DNA from: JAVVXB01 sp036651815
Lineage (GTDB): Bacteria; Bacillota; Clostridia; Christensenellales; CAG-138
DNA: 42,022 bases
NCBI GenBank assembly: GCA_036651815.1
Contig: JAVVXB010000026.1
Span: 1 to 42,022 of the forward strand
Direction: 5' to 3'
The position numbers and the translations under genes were made by a program. The notes under the pieces are model-generated. The model saw only the letters and a program-made list of their open reading frames with translations, was not told the origin of the DNA and did not search any database. Each line of letters starts with the position of its first letter. The stretch's first letter is position 1. Shown here in pieces: positions 1 to 9,185 of this stretch.

Positions 1-66
1 AGTCGCTTTTCTGTGCGCAACCTCTGTATATTCTTTCACATTTGTTTGTTTTTACGACATCATGCT

Positions 67-996
67 TCATCTAATTATGTCGATGCCGTTAAGGTCCAGC
101 AACTTACCGAGGGTAATCTGCCCTAACTCGGTCATCTCTACATCCAAACAGGCAGAGGGTGTAAAAGTTAGTTCCCCGAATCGCACCTGCCCCCGCTCCT
201 CATAAAAATCGACCCGAACGAAGGGAAACGGTGCCGATAGTCGGCGCGCATAAGCAATCATCTTTTCAATGCAATCTGGCTTTTCCGGTGGATGATCCAT
301 TGCATCGCAAGGATGATACTCCGGGTGCAGCGACCAGTCCTCATCATAAAACATGTAATTTGCGTGTCCAGCATCGCTACGATCATAGCAGTATAATATG
401 AATTTCGGTTCCCCATGAAAACAGAACAGCTTATAATCCGACAGCATCCGTCCGTTTTCCATCTCAATCATCCGTTCCCCAATAATTTGGGGATGCATAT
501 CCTTGCCCGGTGCATACTGCAACTCCGCATAGTCTAGATAGTATCGATCCTGCAACACGGCATTGAGCGTCTCCATGGCCGTATGCCGATCCAGCTCTGC
601 TCGATCGCTGCAAAACACATGGTTTCCACAGCCCATCGTGGACTTAAGCACAAACTTTTTCGGCAACTCGTCCCATGGGATATCCTGCGCACGTTCCCAC
701 AGCCCAATGCAGTCAATCAGCAGTTCGCCGCAGCCGCACTGTTCCACATAGGCACGGACACGGTATTTATTGGCGCACGTGCGCACAAGCGCGTTGTTTT
801 GATAGCAGTTCAGCTTCAGCCACATGAGCTTTTCGCTCCACCAGATTGGTGCGTCTAACCGCAGCGGAAATCCAAATATCTTTTTCCATCGGCGCTTACT
901 GTTCCATGTGGGCGAAATCCGTGTAAGGCAGCGATAGTATGTGTGGGACAGCGCGATATACACTTTGTTATGCGCAAGAATCCTTCTAATTGTCAT
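67..996 (-). CDS. TupA-like ATP-grasp protein of polysaccharide cluster
   Basis: A 309-residue protein that resembles the TupA-like ATP-grasp family, named after teichuronopeptide synthesis and common in capsule clusters, where it is thought to ligate amino acids or acyl groups to sugars. Visible ATP-grasp landmarks are FVLKST (115-120, nucleotide-binding lysine strand), DYKLFCF (187-193), RVDFYE (261-266) and GELTFTP (274-280, metal-binding acidic strand). There is no signal peptide, so it is likely cytoplasmic. The ATG at 996 follows AAGGAG with a 7-nt spacer and overlaps the flippase stop by about 10 bp, indicating coupling in the same operon. It is the last operon gene in view. The family call is from motif recognition; the substrate is unknown. 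Confidence 0.8.
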   Translation of the reverse strand: MTIRRILAHNKVYIALSHTYYRCLTRISPTWNSKRRWKKIFGFPLRLDAPIWWSEKLMWLKLNCYQNNALVRTCANKYRVRAYVEQCGCGELLIDCIGLWERAQDIPWDELPKKFVLKSTMGCGNHVFCSDRAELDRHTAMETLNAVLQDRYYLDYAELQYAPGKDMHPQIIGERMIEMENGRMLSDYKLFCFHGEPKFILYCYDRSDAGHANYMFYDEDWSLHPEYHPCDAMDHPPEKPDCIEKMIAYARRLSAPFPFVRVDFYEERGQVRFGELTFTPSACLDVEMTELGQITLGKLLDLNGIDIIR

Positions 997-2329
997 CGGG
1001 TTTCTCCTTTTTTAGCATGCTGAGAAGCCACTGCGCCATCTCCGGCAGCTTCGCAAATGCGCCAAAGAAATGCTGCACAAACTCACGGGACCCCGCAAAG
1101 CAAGCCGGCGCGATCAACGTCTGCACCATGTTAACCAGTAAAATTGCAACCGCGGCACCCATGAGCCCCATCGTCTTGATTAGTACATAGTTTAACACAA
1201 TACTAGCGCCCGCGCTGACAAAGCAATAGTATTTCACATACTTTTGTTTTTCCTTGGCAAGCACCCAGATGCTACGCGCCACGCCGAGCGTGGTGAAAAT
1301 ACCCACCCAGGCAATCACCCGCAGCGCATCTGCTGCTGCGGCATATTTTGGCCCATACAGAAAATTCACAACCCAAGGTGCCAAAGCACACAGGAATAGA
1401 CCCGCCGCCACACTGATGCAAAAAACCGTAATGAGCAGCACCTGATAGCGCGGCCAGAACTGCTCTTCATTATTTTTGTTGGTTTCCAGCAACACCGGAT
1501 AAGCCGAATCCACCAATGCCTGTGGTATAAACAACCACACCAGCGCAATATTCAGCGCCGCATTGTATATGCCAAGTGGGCCATCGCCCAGCATATTGCT
1601 CAGCATCACCGAGCCGATGCGGTTGGTAATGACGATCGTTACATCCGCCAGGATAAGCTGATACGATCGTTTCCAAAGACGTCGCATGATCTCTTTCGAA
1701 ATGCCCAGCTTGATACGCGCAATCTTTGCAAACATTGGCAAAACGAATAAGTAATTTGCCAGCATTTGAATGACGCTTGTGAGAGCGAACCATTCCACCG
1801 ATGCGCCCTCAATCAGCAGCACAACCCGCCAGACCGAGCAGGCGACATTGCCAAGAACAGAGCCGATTGCGGTATATTTGCTCAACAGCTTCATTTGGAA
1901 CCAAAGCCGGAACGCGTCACACACCTGAACGATAAGTTGGAGGGCCTGCAGCGCCGTAACCACCAGCATCAGTTTGTCTCCCGGTTTCATGACGGAAACC
2001 AGCAGCAGCAATGCGCTGATGGATAACAGCGTGGAAATCGTCTGCATGACGATTACCGATCCAATAATCTTGCCCGTATCCTGCGGTTCATCTATCATGC
2101 AAGGAATTTGCACATCGTTGAGGCACAGCGTACAGAAGGGAGAAAACAGCATCATCATGGCTGCGCCATAACTCAAAATACCATAGTTACTCGGCCCCAT
2201 GTAACGCGCCGCCAGAATACCAATGATCGCGCTGAGCATATATTGAAAAACATTCTGCGCCACAAGCCAGCTGGTGTTTGCGGCAAAGCGTTTCATTGTG
2301 GACGGTTCTTTTTTATTTAATAATCCCAT
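986..2329 (-). CDS. Polysaccharide flippase (Wzx/PST family, MOP superfamily)
   Basis: A 447-residue, strongly hydrophobic protein with about 12-14 predicted membrane spans, matching the oligosaccharide flippases that move undecaprenyl-linked repeat units across the membrane. The N-terminal stretch NTSWLVAQNVFQYML and the early GPSNYG motif are typical of the family. The ATG at 2329 has GGAG four bases upstream and starts 13 bp after the CapA-like gene. It ends with a charged tail (KKEKPDDN) that overlaps the TupA-like start. Its position after glycosyltransferases and sugar-nucleotide enzymes fits export of the unit built by this operon. No Wzy-type polymerase is visible, so it may lie beyond the left edge. 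Confidence 0.88.
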   Translation of the reverse strand: MGLLNKKEPSTMKRFAANTSWLVAQNVFQYMLSAIIGILAARYMGPSNYGILSYGAAMMMLFSPFCTLCLNDVQIPCMIDEPQDTGKIIGSVIVMQTISTLLSISALLLLVSVMKPGDKLMLVVTALQALQLIVQVCDAFRLWFQMKLLSKYTAIGSVLGNVACSVWRVVLLIEGASVEWFALTSVIQMLANYLFVLPMFAKIARIKLGISKEIMRRLWKRSYQLILADVTIVITNRIGSVMLSNMLGDGPLGIYNAALNIALVWLFIPQALVDSAYPVLLETNKNNEEQFWPRYQVLLITVFCISVAAGLFLCALAPWVVNFLYGPKYAAAADALRVIAWVGIFTTLGVARSIWVLAKEKQKYVKYYCFVSAGASIVLNYVLIKTMGLMGAAVAILLVNMVQTLIAPACFAGSREFVQHFFGAFAKLPEMAQWLLSMLKKEKPDDN

Positions 2330-2342
2330 AATGCTCCGTTAT

Positions 2343-3482
2343 CTATTCGTTACCAATACGCTCTCGTAGCGCTGCGGCCGTTGCCCACCGATAGGTTTCG
2401 TTTTCCAGTATGGAAAGCAGCAGCGATTCATTCAGAGCATGCTTGCGTATAAGGAACTTGACCGCGTTTTTTGACTGCTGCCAAGCGTCGCCCGGCAGAC
2501 AACCGGTAATTGCAAAGAAATCCGGCTGCGCCACCTGTTCATAGAATGCCTTGCAGATTCGTTTGCTCTGCGAGGCATAAGCTTCGTCATCGGCCAACAC
2601 CCGATTTCGTTCATTCAACTGTGCTTGCGTCTTTTCGCTCTCGTCAAAGGCAATCTGCTCATTGCGGTATGTGATCGGCCGCATACTCAGCTTCACCGCC
2701 CCGCTACTGGGAAACGTTACCGAAGCAAGCAGTGCACTTTGATCAGAAGCATCCGCCTTCGGCGCCCAAGCCGCATTGCCCAAGCTATAGAGAATCAGCC
2801 CATTTTTATACCATTCCCACCCTTGCGGCATGCGGGGATGGCTGCCAACAATCAGCGAAGCACCCGCATCGACAAACTGCCGATACAACGACCGCCATTC
2901 TGGAAGCGGCTGATCCGCCTCCTCCAACCCCGCATGACTCAGTATAATTACATGCGTGCATTCACTGCGCAGTAGGCGGATGTTGTGCAGCACCGCCGGA
3001 TGACAAATCCATGCCACGCCCGACGTCCGCGTACCGTCCAGCGCGCCATTCTGACGTTCGCACAACGCCAGAAACCCAAGCTTAATCCCGTTGATCATCG
3101 TCACAAAGGGTCGGTAAGCAAGCGGAGGTGTCTCTGCCGCGCCAAGGGTGGTTACGGCGGACAATGCGCGGATCGTTTCAAATAATCCCGTCTCTCCATA
3201 ATCCATCAAATGGTTGTTGGCGAGCGACACGAGATTGATCCCGCTGTTCAGCACGCGCGCCGCAGCCGTTTTGCCCTGCAGAAAGGACGCCCCCGCTTTT
3301 TTACTCACCACGGGATTAGCATGATCGACTGCGCCTTCAAAATTGCAGCAACGGATATCATGAGCAGAAACAAAAGCTTGCACCGTCTCGTCAAATATGT
3401 GCCCCGTGTGTGCGTCCTGCAATCGCACATTACCAATAAACGCAGCTGTGGCTATCTTTGGCGTTGTCAGCATGTTTTCCAT
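2343..3482 (-). CDS. CapA/PgsA-family protein (PGA_cap metallophosphatase-like)
   Basis: A 379-residue protein of the CapA family (PGA_cap domain, related to calcineurin-like phosphoesterases), named for poly-gamma-glutamate capsule synthesis. Landmarks are NFEGAV (47-52), SLANNHLMDYG (86-96), SHAGLEE (about 205), GSHPR (about 237) and SLGNAAW (about 253); the Asn/His residues are the expected metal ligands. Unlike CapA/PgsA of Bacillus it has no N-terminal membrane anchor, so it is probably cytoplasmic. The ATG at 3482 has GGAGGG nine bases upstream and overlaps the end of the preceding glycosyltransferase by 16 bp. No other poly-glutamate genes (capB/capC) are present, so a role in modifying the polysaccharide is more likely than poly-glutamate synthesis. 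Confidence 0.82.
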   Translation of the reverse strand: MENMLTTPKIATAAFIGNVRLQDAHTGHIFDETVQAFVSAHDIRCCNFEGAVDHANPVVSKKAGASFLQGKTAAARVLNSGINLVSLANNHLMDYGETGLFETIRALSAVTTLGAAETPPLAYRPFVTMINGIKLGFLALCERQNGALDGTRTSGVAWICHPAVLHNIRLLRSECTHVIILSHAGLEEADQPLPEWRSLYRQFVDAGASLIVGSHPRMPQGWEWYKNGLILYSLGNAAWAPKADASDQSALLASVTFPSSGAVKLSMRPITYRNEQIAFDESEKTQAQLNERNRVLADDEAYASQSKRICKAFYEQVAQPDFFAITGCLPGDAWQQSKNAVKFLIRKHALNESLLLSILENETYRWATAAALRERIGNE

Positions 3483-4678
3483 GGGTCTAGTCCCTCCATA
3501 AAGGTTAGGACACGCCCCGCTTGCAAAATATTGTTCTTATACGTCAATACAAAAGCTTTGGCGGACAGCCCTTTTTCATGCAGTGTTTCCCGCGGAAGCG
3601 CCAGTACCGTACGGAGCGTTTGTGCCATTCCCTCCGGTGTTTCATCATCCATCAGGTAGACAAATTCTTCATATGCCTGCGGCATACCCGGCAGACGCGT
3701 CGTCAAAACCGGCGTACCGGAAGCCATGTATTCCAGGTTTTTGGACGGGAATGAATCGCTGGCAAACGCCTCGTGTGTGGGACGTGGGTTGATCAGCAGC
3801 GTTGCTGCAAATTCTTCATGTACCACGATAGCATTCTCCGCCACCCCCCGGTATTCGATGCGCGGATCGGCCTTTGCCGCTGCCGCAATGGCCGTGACGG
3901 AATCTCCCGTGCCATAGATCACCAAACGCGCCTGTTGATCTGCCAAAGTCGAAAACGCCTGCACCAACCGTAGAATGCCATATTTTTCGTGCAGCATCCC
4001 CGCATACAAGCAAACCTTCTCGGCGTGCTTTTGGGCAAGGATATTGTGCCTGCTGTGCAGTGAAGCATCCACCAGCCCCTCCGCAACGATTTTGGGTCGG
4101 CCATGTGGATTGACCAGTGCATTCATGGTTTCCGTCAGCAGCAAATATCCGTCATATCGGGTTAGTTCACGCATATTGAAGCTGGAGACGCACGTGCTTC
4201 CCCCAGTCAGCTGATCCGGTATATCGGTGACGATGACGGTGCAGGGACGGTGCCGCAGCTTGGCTGCGATACGCGCTCCGCAGCTGGCCGCAATGGCCAA
4301 CCCGTCGCAGAGCACATAAGCATTCTGATGCAGCGCGGAAAGCGTGGTAAAAAAGCTCGTTATGACGACCACGGCCGCTTTGATCAACGGTAAATTCACG
4401 ATTGGCAGATATCGATAGTTCACGCCGTCAGCTCGTTCCTGACCTAGCGATACAAAGCGTCTTTTACAGGTCTGCCTGGAAACTGGCGGCGGCGTAATGG
4501 CAATGACCTCCGCACCTGCCTTTGCCAGTCCCTGCGCCATAAGCCGATTATATTTCTGGGCTGCCTGGCTCGGAGGAACCGGCGCATCAGCAAACAGACG
4601 CTTGCATGTCTCCTCTTTCATTTGCATCGAAACGTACAGCACCCGCACCGGTTTTTGCTCTGTCGCGCGTGACATCAT
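3467..4678 (-). CDS. Glycosyltransferase, GT-B fold (GT4-like)
   Basis: A 403-residue cytoplasmic glycosyltransferase. The N-terminal half has a Rossmann-like start (VRVLYVSMQM), and the C-terminal half has a nucleotide-sugar site around residues 290-325 with NPRPTHEAFASDSFPSKNLE followed by YMASGTP, the expected GT4 E-x7-E-like region. VCLYAGML near residue 225 is the usual strand after the linker. The start ATG overlaps the CapG stop in a TAATG junction (position 4678), so translation is coupled. ATG codons at 4678 and 4675 cannot be separated from sequence alone. Donor and acceptor are unknown; it presumably adds a later sugar of the repeat unit. Confidence 0.85.
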   Translation of the reverse strand: MMSRATEQKPVRVLYVSMQMKEETCKRLFADAPVPPSQAAQKYNRLMAQGLAKAGAEVIAITPPPVSRQTCKRRFVSLGQERADGVNYRYLPIVNLPLIKAAVVVITSFFTTLSALHQNAYVLCDGLAIAASCGARIAAKLRHRPCTVIVTDIPDQLTGGSTCVSSFNMRELTRYDGYLLLTETMNALVNPHGRPKIVAEGLVDASLHSRHNILAQKHAEKVCLYAGMLHEKYGILRLVQAFSTLADQQARLVIYGTGDSVTAIAAAAKADPRIEYRGVAENAIVVHEEFAATLLINPRPTHEAFASDSFPSKNLEYMASGTPVLTTRLPGMPQAYEEFVYLMDDETPEGMAQTLRTVLALPRETLHEKGLSAKAFVLTYKNNILQAGRVLTFMEGLDPWKTC

Positions 4679-5805
4679 TATTCACCCCAGGTCGTCTTTT
4701 TAACGATCTGATAATAGCTCTCGATGATGCGAATCACCTTGATGCTCACGTTCGTATCTTGATAGTCCGGCGGCATTGCGCCCGACTCTCCGTTGTCGCG
4801 CATACGGACAGCCATCTCCATCGCCCGCGTAATCTCCCGCGTTGTGATGCCGCCTAGTACAACCGTTCCCTTGTCCAGCACCTCCGGCCGCTCCGTGGAG
4901 GTGCGGATCAGCACTGCGGGAAACTTCAGCATCGCGCTCTCCTCGCTGACGGTGCCGCTGTCGCTCAGCACGCAGCGCGCGCTCATCTGCAGGCGGTTAT
5001 AATCCAGAAAGCCGAATGGTTGCATGGAATGCACCAACGGATGAAATTGAAACTGCCGCGCCTCAATAAACTTTTTACTTCTTGGGTGTGTGGAATAGAT
5101 TACCGGTAGTCCGCTGGCCGCAGCAATCTCGTTGATGGCGTTCATGAGAGCAAGAAAATGCGCCTCATTGTCGATATTCTCCTCACGATGGGCGGAGAGT
5201 AGAATATAACCATTCGCCGTCAGTCCGAGACGATCCAGCACATCGCTTCTTTCGATCTGGTCACGATGATTTTCAATCACCTCACGCATTGGAGAGCCTG
5301 TTACATAGATGAATTTTCCGTCCATGCCTTCGCTCAGCAGATACCGGCGGGAATGCTCCGTATATGGCATATTGATATCGCTGATGCGATCCACAATGGT
5401 ACGATTAACCATTTCCGGTACATTCCAATCCCAGCAGCGATTCCCCGCTTCCATGTGAAAAATCGGAATCTTCAGCCGCTTTGCGCTGATGGCCGACAGC
5501 GCAGAATTCGTATCTCCCAAAATCAGCACCGCTTCCGGCCGCTCGCGTTCCATGATTTCATACGACTTCGCTATAATGTTGCCCATCGTCTCGCCAAGAT
5601 TTTTGCCTACGCTGTCCAAATAATAATCTGGCGCACGCAGGCCCAGCTCATCGAAGAAAATCTGGTTGAGCGTATAATCATAGTTTTGACCCGTATGCAC
5701 CAGAATGTGGTTGAAATATCGATCCGCGCACGGCAGCACGGCAGACAGTCGAATAATCTCCGGCCGCGTGCCGAGAATCGTCATCAGCTTTAATTTTTCG
5801 ACCAT
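4678..5805 (-). CDS. capG: UDP-GlcNAc 2-epimerase-type enzyme, CapG/FnlC role
   Basis: A 375-residue non-hydrolysing UDP-N-acetylhexosamine 2-epimerase with GTRPEI (12-17), HTGQNYD (37-43), SAHREENID (about 200-208) and DSGTVSEE (about 283-290). On sequence alone it could be WecB (UDP-GlcNAc to UDP-ManNAc). Its position directly after CapE and CapF orthologues makes it much more likely to be CapG, which completes UDP-N-acetyl-L-fucosamine synthesis by C2 epimerisation. The ATG at 5805 lies 3 bp from the CapF stop, with GGAGG about 11 bases upstream inside CapF. It is read in one operon with its neighbours. Confidence 0.9.
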   Translation of the reverse strand: MVEKLKLMTILGTRPEIIRLSAVLPCADRYFNHILVHTGQNYDYTLNQIFFDELGLRAPDYYLDSVGKNLGETMGNIIAKSYEIMERERPEAVLILGDTNSALSAISAKRLKIPIFHMEAGNRCWDWNVPEMVNRTIVDRISDINMPYTEHSRRYLLSEGMDGKFIYVTGSPMREVIENHRDQIERSDVLDRLGLTANGYILLSAHREENIDNEAHFLALMNAINEIAAASGLPVIYSTHPRSKKFIEARQFQFHPLVHSMQPFGFLDYNRLQMSARCVLSDSGTVSEESAMLKFPAVLIRTSTERPEVLDKGTVVLGGITTREITRAMEMAVRMRDNGESGAMPPDYQDTNVSIKVIRIIESYYQIVKKTTWGE

Positions 5806-5808
5806 GTG

Positions 5809-6921
5809 TTACTCTACCTCCAGATGAATTGTATCGGGATGCTTGGGATCAAATGGCTCGCTCGCCCACATGACGGTCACAAGATCCGTTGTCCCAGTGT
5901 TTTCGATGTTGTGTGTATAACCGATTGGAATATCCACACTTGTTGGAAATTCGCCGCTGACATGGTAGACAATCACTTCATCCGCATCGATTTTACGAAA
6001 ACGTATTACGCCCTTGCCAGAGACGACAAGGAATTTCTCGTTCTTGGTATGATGCCAGTGATTCCCCTTGACCACACCGGGCTTTGCCACGTTGACTGAT
6101 ATCTGCCCACGATCCGGTGTGCGCAGAAACTCCGTAAAGCTGCCACGGGCATCCGCGTGCATGGTCAGCGGATAGGCAAACCCTTCCTCCGGCAAAAAAC
6201 TCAAGTAAGTTGCGTATAGCTTCTTGGTCAGAAGATCTGATTGGTCTGCAACCGAAAGATTCTCCCTGCTTGCCCGAAAACTCTCGATCGTTTCTGCAAT
6301 ATGCCCAAGCGTAGCCGTATGCGTAACGGCTACTGTGCAGAAATCCCCGTCTCTTCGTGTCTTGCCATCCAGCAGCGCAATGAGCGCATCCATCAGATCG
6401 TCAATATAAACCAACCGCATTACGGTCGTAGAGTCGTTGATGGTGATGGGCAGATCGCGGGCAATATTGTAACAAAATGTGGCGATCGCGCTGTTATAAT
6501 TGGGACAGCTCCATTTCCCAAACACATTGGGAAAGCGAAATACATAGACCGTTGCCCCGGTTCTCTCCGCATAGCGAAACATCAACTCTTCCCCTGCCTT
6601 TTTGCTCTTACCATACAGGTTTGGTAATGCAGCCTGTGTTGAAGACGAAAGCATAATCGGGCAAGTATTGTGGCGTTTGTTGAGTGTTTGCAGCAGTACA
6701 TCCGTAAACCCAAAATTCCCAGCCATAAATTCATCCTGCTCTTTGGGACGATTTACGCCCGCAAGATGATAGACAAAATCGCATTCGGCGCAGTATTCTT
6801 CCAGTCGTTCCCTTGGTGTATCCAGCTCGAAAGCAAAAATTTCGTGGTTGCCCTGTTCATTGAGCCGCGCAATCAGATTGCGCCCCATAAAGCCCCCTGC
6901 CCCGGTAATCAAGATTTTCAT
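5809..6921 (-). CDS. capF: CapF-type bifunctional epimerase/reductase (SDR plus cupin)
   Basis: A 370-residue enzyme of UDP-L-FucNAc synthesis. The N-terminal extended SDR domain has GAGGFMG (7-13) and YGKSKK (about 104) and reduces the 4-keto sugar. The C-terminal cupin starts at about residue 245, with KGNHWHHTKNEKFLVVSGKG near 282-301 supplying metal ligands for C3 epimerisation. This SDR-cupin fusion is diagnostic of CapF/FnlB. I chose the ATG at 6921 because GGGGG lies eight bases upstream; a TTG extension to 6936 has no advantage. It follows CapE by about 15 bp and precedes CapG by 3 bp, so the three pathway genes are contiguous and in reaction order. Confidence 0.92.
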   Translation of the reverse strand: MKILITGAGGFMGRNLIARLNEQGNHEIFAFELDTPRERLEEYCAECDFVYHLAGVNRPKEQDEFMAGNFGFTDVLLQTLNKRHNTCPIMLSSSTQAALPNLYGKSKKAGEELMFRYAERTGATVYVFRFPNVFGKWSCPNYNSAIATFCYNIARDLPITINDSTTVMRLVYIDDLMDALIALLDGKTRRDGDFCTVAVTHTATLGHIAETIESFRASRENLSVADQSDLLTKKLYATYLSFLPEEGFAYPLTMHADARGSFTEFLRTPDRGQISVNVAKPGVVKGNHWHHTKNEKFLVVSGKGVIRFRKIDADEVIVYHVSGEFPTSVDIPIGYTHNIENTGTTDLVTVMWASEPFDPKHPDTIHLEVE

Positions 6922-6936
6922 GCTGTTTTCCCCCAA

Positions 6937-7959
6937 TTATTTTTCGTCCCAGATCGCCAACTCCTGCTGGATGTAACTCAGCTGATTCAGTTTTTGCTTC
7001 ACCTGTTCGACATTCAATAATTCCGTATTGTTAGAATTGAATTCAGAGAGAGCACTTCGCAGGGGATTACCCTGCTCAAAGTATTTTTCGTAGTTTAAGT
7101 CACGCTCGTCCTTCGGCACGCGGAAGTAGTCGCCAAGGTCTAGTGCGCGGGCGCATTCTTCATTTGTCAGCAGCGTTTCGTACATCTTCTCTCCATGCCG
7201 TATACCGATCACCTGAATTTCATTATCCGCATGGAACACTTCCTTTACCGCCTGCGCAAGCACTGCAAGCGTACAAGCCGGCGCTTTTTGCACCATGATA
7301 TCCCCCGTGTGTCCGTTCTGGAACGTGAACAGTACAAGCTCTACCGCTTCCTGCAAGCTCATGATAAACCGAGTCATGGTGGGATCGGTAACCGTAAGGG
7401 GTTTTCCCGCCCGAATCTGGCTGATAAACAGTGGGATCACGCTGCCACGGGAACACATGACGTTGCCATAACGCGTACAACAGATGGTTGTTCGATCAGG
7501 CGCCACCGTGCGGGATTTAGCTACGATGACTTTTTCCATCATAGCCTTGGACGTCCCCATGGCATTGATGGGATAGGCGGCCTTGTCCGTGGAAAGGCAA
7601 ATGATCTTTTGTACGCCTACATCAATGGCAGCTGTGAGTACATTATCCGTTCCGAGTACATTGGTCTTGACCGCCTCCAGCGGAAAAAATTCACAGCTAG
7701 GTACCTGCTTGAGCGCTGCCGCGTGAAACACGTAATCCACCCCATGGATCGCGTTCTTAACGGAAGCAATATCCCGTACATCCCCGATATAATATTGAAT
7801 TTTATCGTTCAGGTAATGGCGGCGCATGTCATCCTGTTTCTTTTCATCCCGCGAAAAGATTCGGATTTCCTGGATGCCGGAATCTAAAAAACCTTCCAGC
7901 ACCGCGTTGCCAAAGCTCCCTGTCCCGCCCGTAATGAGCAGTGTCTTACCCTCGAACAT
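6937..7959 (-). CDS. capE: CapE-type UDP-GlcNAc 4,6-dehydratase/5-epimerase
   Basis: A 340-residue SDR enzyme that starts UDP-L-FucNAc synthesis by 4,6-dehydration and C5 inversion of UDP-GlcNAc. It has the cofactor loop TGGTGSFGN (10-18), LSTDKAAYPINAMGTSK (about 119-135) and the AMMEK element. The usual YxxxK catalytic pair reads MxxxK here, a known feature of CapE/FlaA1-type proteins, so this is not a defect. The length is normal for soluble short-form dehydratases without membrane spans. The ATG at 7959 has AAGGAG upstream and starts 8 bp after the preceding glycosyltransferase gene. The companion CapF and CapG genes make the pathway assignment strong. Confidence 0.93.
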   Translation of the reverse strand: MFEGKTLLITGGTGSFGNAVLEGFLDSGIQEIRIFSRDEKKQDDMRRHYLNDKIQYYIGDVRDIASVKNAIHGVDYVFHAAALKQVPSCEFFPLEAVKTNVLGTDNVLTAAIDVGVQKIICLSTDKAAYPINAMGTSKAMMEKVIVAKSRTVAPDRTTICCTRYGNVMCSRGSVIPLFISQIRAGKPLTVTDPTMTRFIMSLQEAVELVLFTFQNGHTGDIMVQKAPACTLAVLAQAVKEVFHADNEIQVIGIRHGEKMYETLLTNEECARALDLGDYFRVPKDERDLNYEKYFEQGNPLRSALSEFNSNNTELLNVEQVKQKLNQLSYIQQELAIWDEK

Positions 7960-7967
7960 TCGATTCG

Positions 7968-9185
7968 TTACTCCTTTGTCAACACTTCATAATAATGACT
8001 CGTCGCCTGTCTGCGCGAGCATTCGTTCTCAACATAGGTTCGTGCGCGTGCCCCCATTTGCGGCAGGGTATCGCGCGCATAATAACATGCCAACAGCGCA
8101 TCCGCAAGCGTCTCGGCATCGCCCGGCGGACAGATATATCCACATCCAGCTTTGGCAATGAGTTCTGCCCATGCGCTGTCTCTTTCCGCGGTGATGATCA
8201 CCGGACGCCCCGCGGACATGGCCGACCATGTTTTGCTGGGCATGGCAACGCGCGTCGTACCTGCAACAAGCGGCACGAGCGCTACGTCCCCCAGACTGTA
8301 TGCCTCCGACACCCGGTCGGCCGACACCAGCGGAAACAGTTTGACATTTGCGATTTCCTCGGTTTCCATCCGTGTTCTTACATGTGCCGTCAGCGCGCCG
8401 CCTCCAAGAATAAGCAATGTAATCCTCGCCTGATCCTTGAGCAGCTTTGCAGCATCCAGTAGCAGGTCTGGGCATTGCAGGATACCCAGTGTCCCCGCAT
8501 AGATTGCATAGAAGCCCTCGCGGGACAGCGCAAGTTCGTCAAAAAGCGGATTGTCTGCACGCGTCACAGGCCGCACCGCTTCCGTATCTGCCCAATTCCC
8601 GATCACATCCAAGCGCTCTTGCGGTACGCCGCGCATAAGCAGCGTTTTTTTCATATCCTCGGATACCGTTATCAATCTTGTGTTCTTTCGGTAGGAACGG
8701 CGCTCCATCCACCTGCATAATCGGATCACAGGATGGTGCTCTGAAAGCTTGCCCATCAGCAGCATGCTGTCCGGAAAGATATCCTGCAATATATAGACCG
8801 TTCGTGCGCGCTTGCTTAATTGCGCACCGACTAGTCCGAGAAACGGCGGCATGCTGCCCAGTAGATAGACATCGGTCGGAACGTGCTTTGCGACCCGATA
8901 CAGGGAAACGGTACCGCTTAAAAAATGCAATCCCCGCGAAAGCAATCCACTGCCTTCCCGCCGGACGTTACCGACGCGCAAAATTCGGAAACCTTCCGGC
9001 GTGTGCTCATCGGTTCGGGTTTGATAGGCCGCACGTTGTTCTTCGTTCAAGCCGCGGTTAGCCATGCCGGTAACCACCGTCACCTCTGCACCATACCTGC
9101 TTAAATCCGCCGCGAGATCCTGATACAGATGCGTAATCGGCGTGATCTCCGGCGCAAAATACGCAGTCACAATCGTCACTTGCAT
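7968..9185 (-). CDS. WbuB-like glycosyltransferase (probable L-FucNAc transferase)
   Basis: A 405-residue GT4 glycosyltransferase. The N-terminus (MQVTIVTAYFAPEITP), LQDIFPDSML near residue 150 and the IGNWAD motif near residue 210 are typical of WbuB-type transferases that add N-acetyl-L-fucosamine to a lipid-linked sugar. The donor site around residues 300-335 includes SLGDVALVPL and MPSKTWSAMSAG. I set the start at ATG 9185, with GGGGAGG upstream, rather than at the longer frame beginning at 9284, which would run deep into the sugar transferase gene. It overlaps that gene by 10 bp. The next three genes make its presumed donor UDP-L-FucNAc, which supports the assignment; the exact linkage is not known. 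Confidence 0.87.
   Translation of the reverse strand: MQVTIVTAYFAPEITPITHLYQDLAADLSRYGAEVTVVTGMANRGLNEEQRAAYQTRTDEHTPEGFRILRVGNVRREGSGLLSRGLHFLSGTVSLYRVAKHVPTDVYLLGSMPPFLGLVGAQLSKRARTVYILQDIFPDSMLLMGKLSEHHPVIRLCRWMERRSYRKNTRLITVSEDMKKTLLMRGVPQERLDVIGNWADTEAVRPVTRADNPLFDELALSREGFYAIYAGTLGILQCPDLLLDAAKLLKDQARITLLILGGGALTAHVRTRMETEEIANVKLFPLVSADRVSEAYSLGDVALVPLVAGTTRVAMPSKTWSAMSAGRPVIITAERDSAWAELIAKAGCGYICPPGDAETLADALLACYYARDTLPQMGARARTYVENECSRRQATSHYYEVLTKE

Noticed and set aside
85..96. Thr at the GyrA quinolone position (residue 90 of the protein at 23288-25819) as a resistance mutation
   Set aside because: Thr is the natural residue in many Gram-positive gyrases. Note that the coordinates here are GyrA residue numbers and not window bases.
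4678..5805. Reading the 2-epimerase as WecB making UDP-ManNAc
   Set aside because: Family motifs fit both, but adjacency and order with CapE and CapF point to the UDP-L-FucNAc pathway.
7195..7887. Plus-strand frame of 230 codons opposite capE
   Set aside because: Antisense shadow of capE with low-complexity His/Arg-rich translation and no family resemblance.
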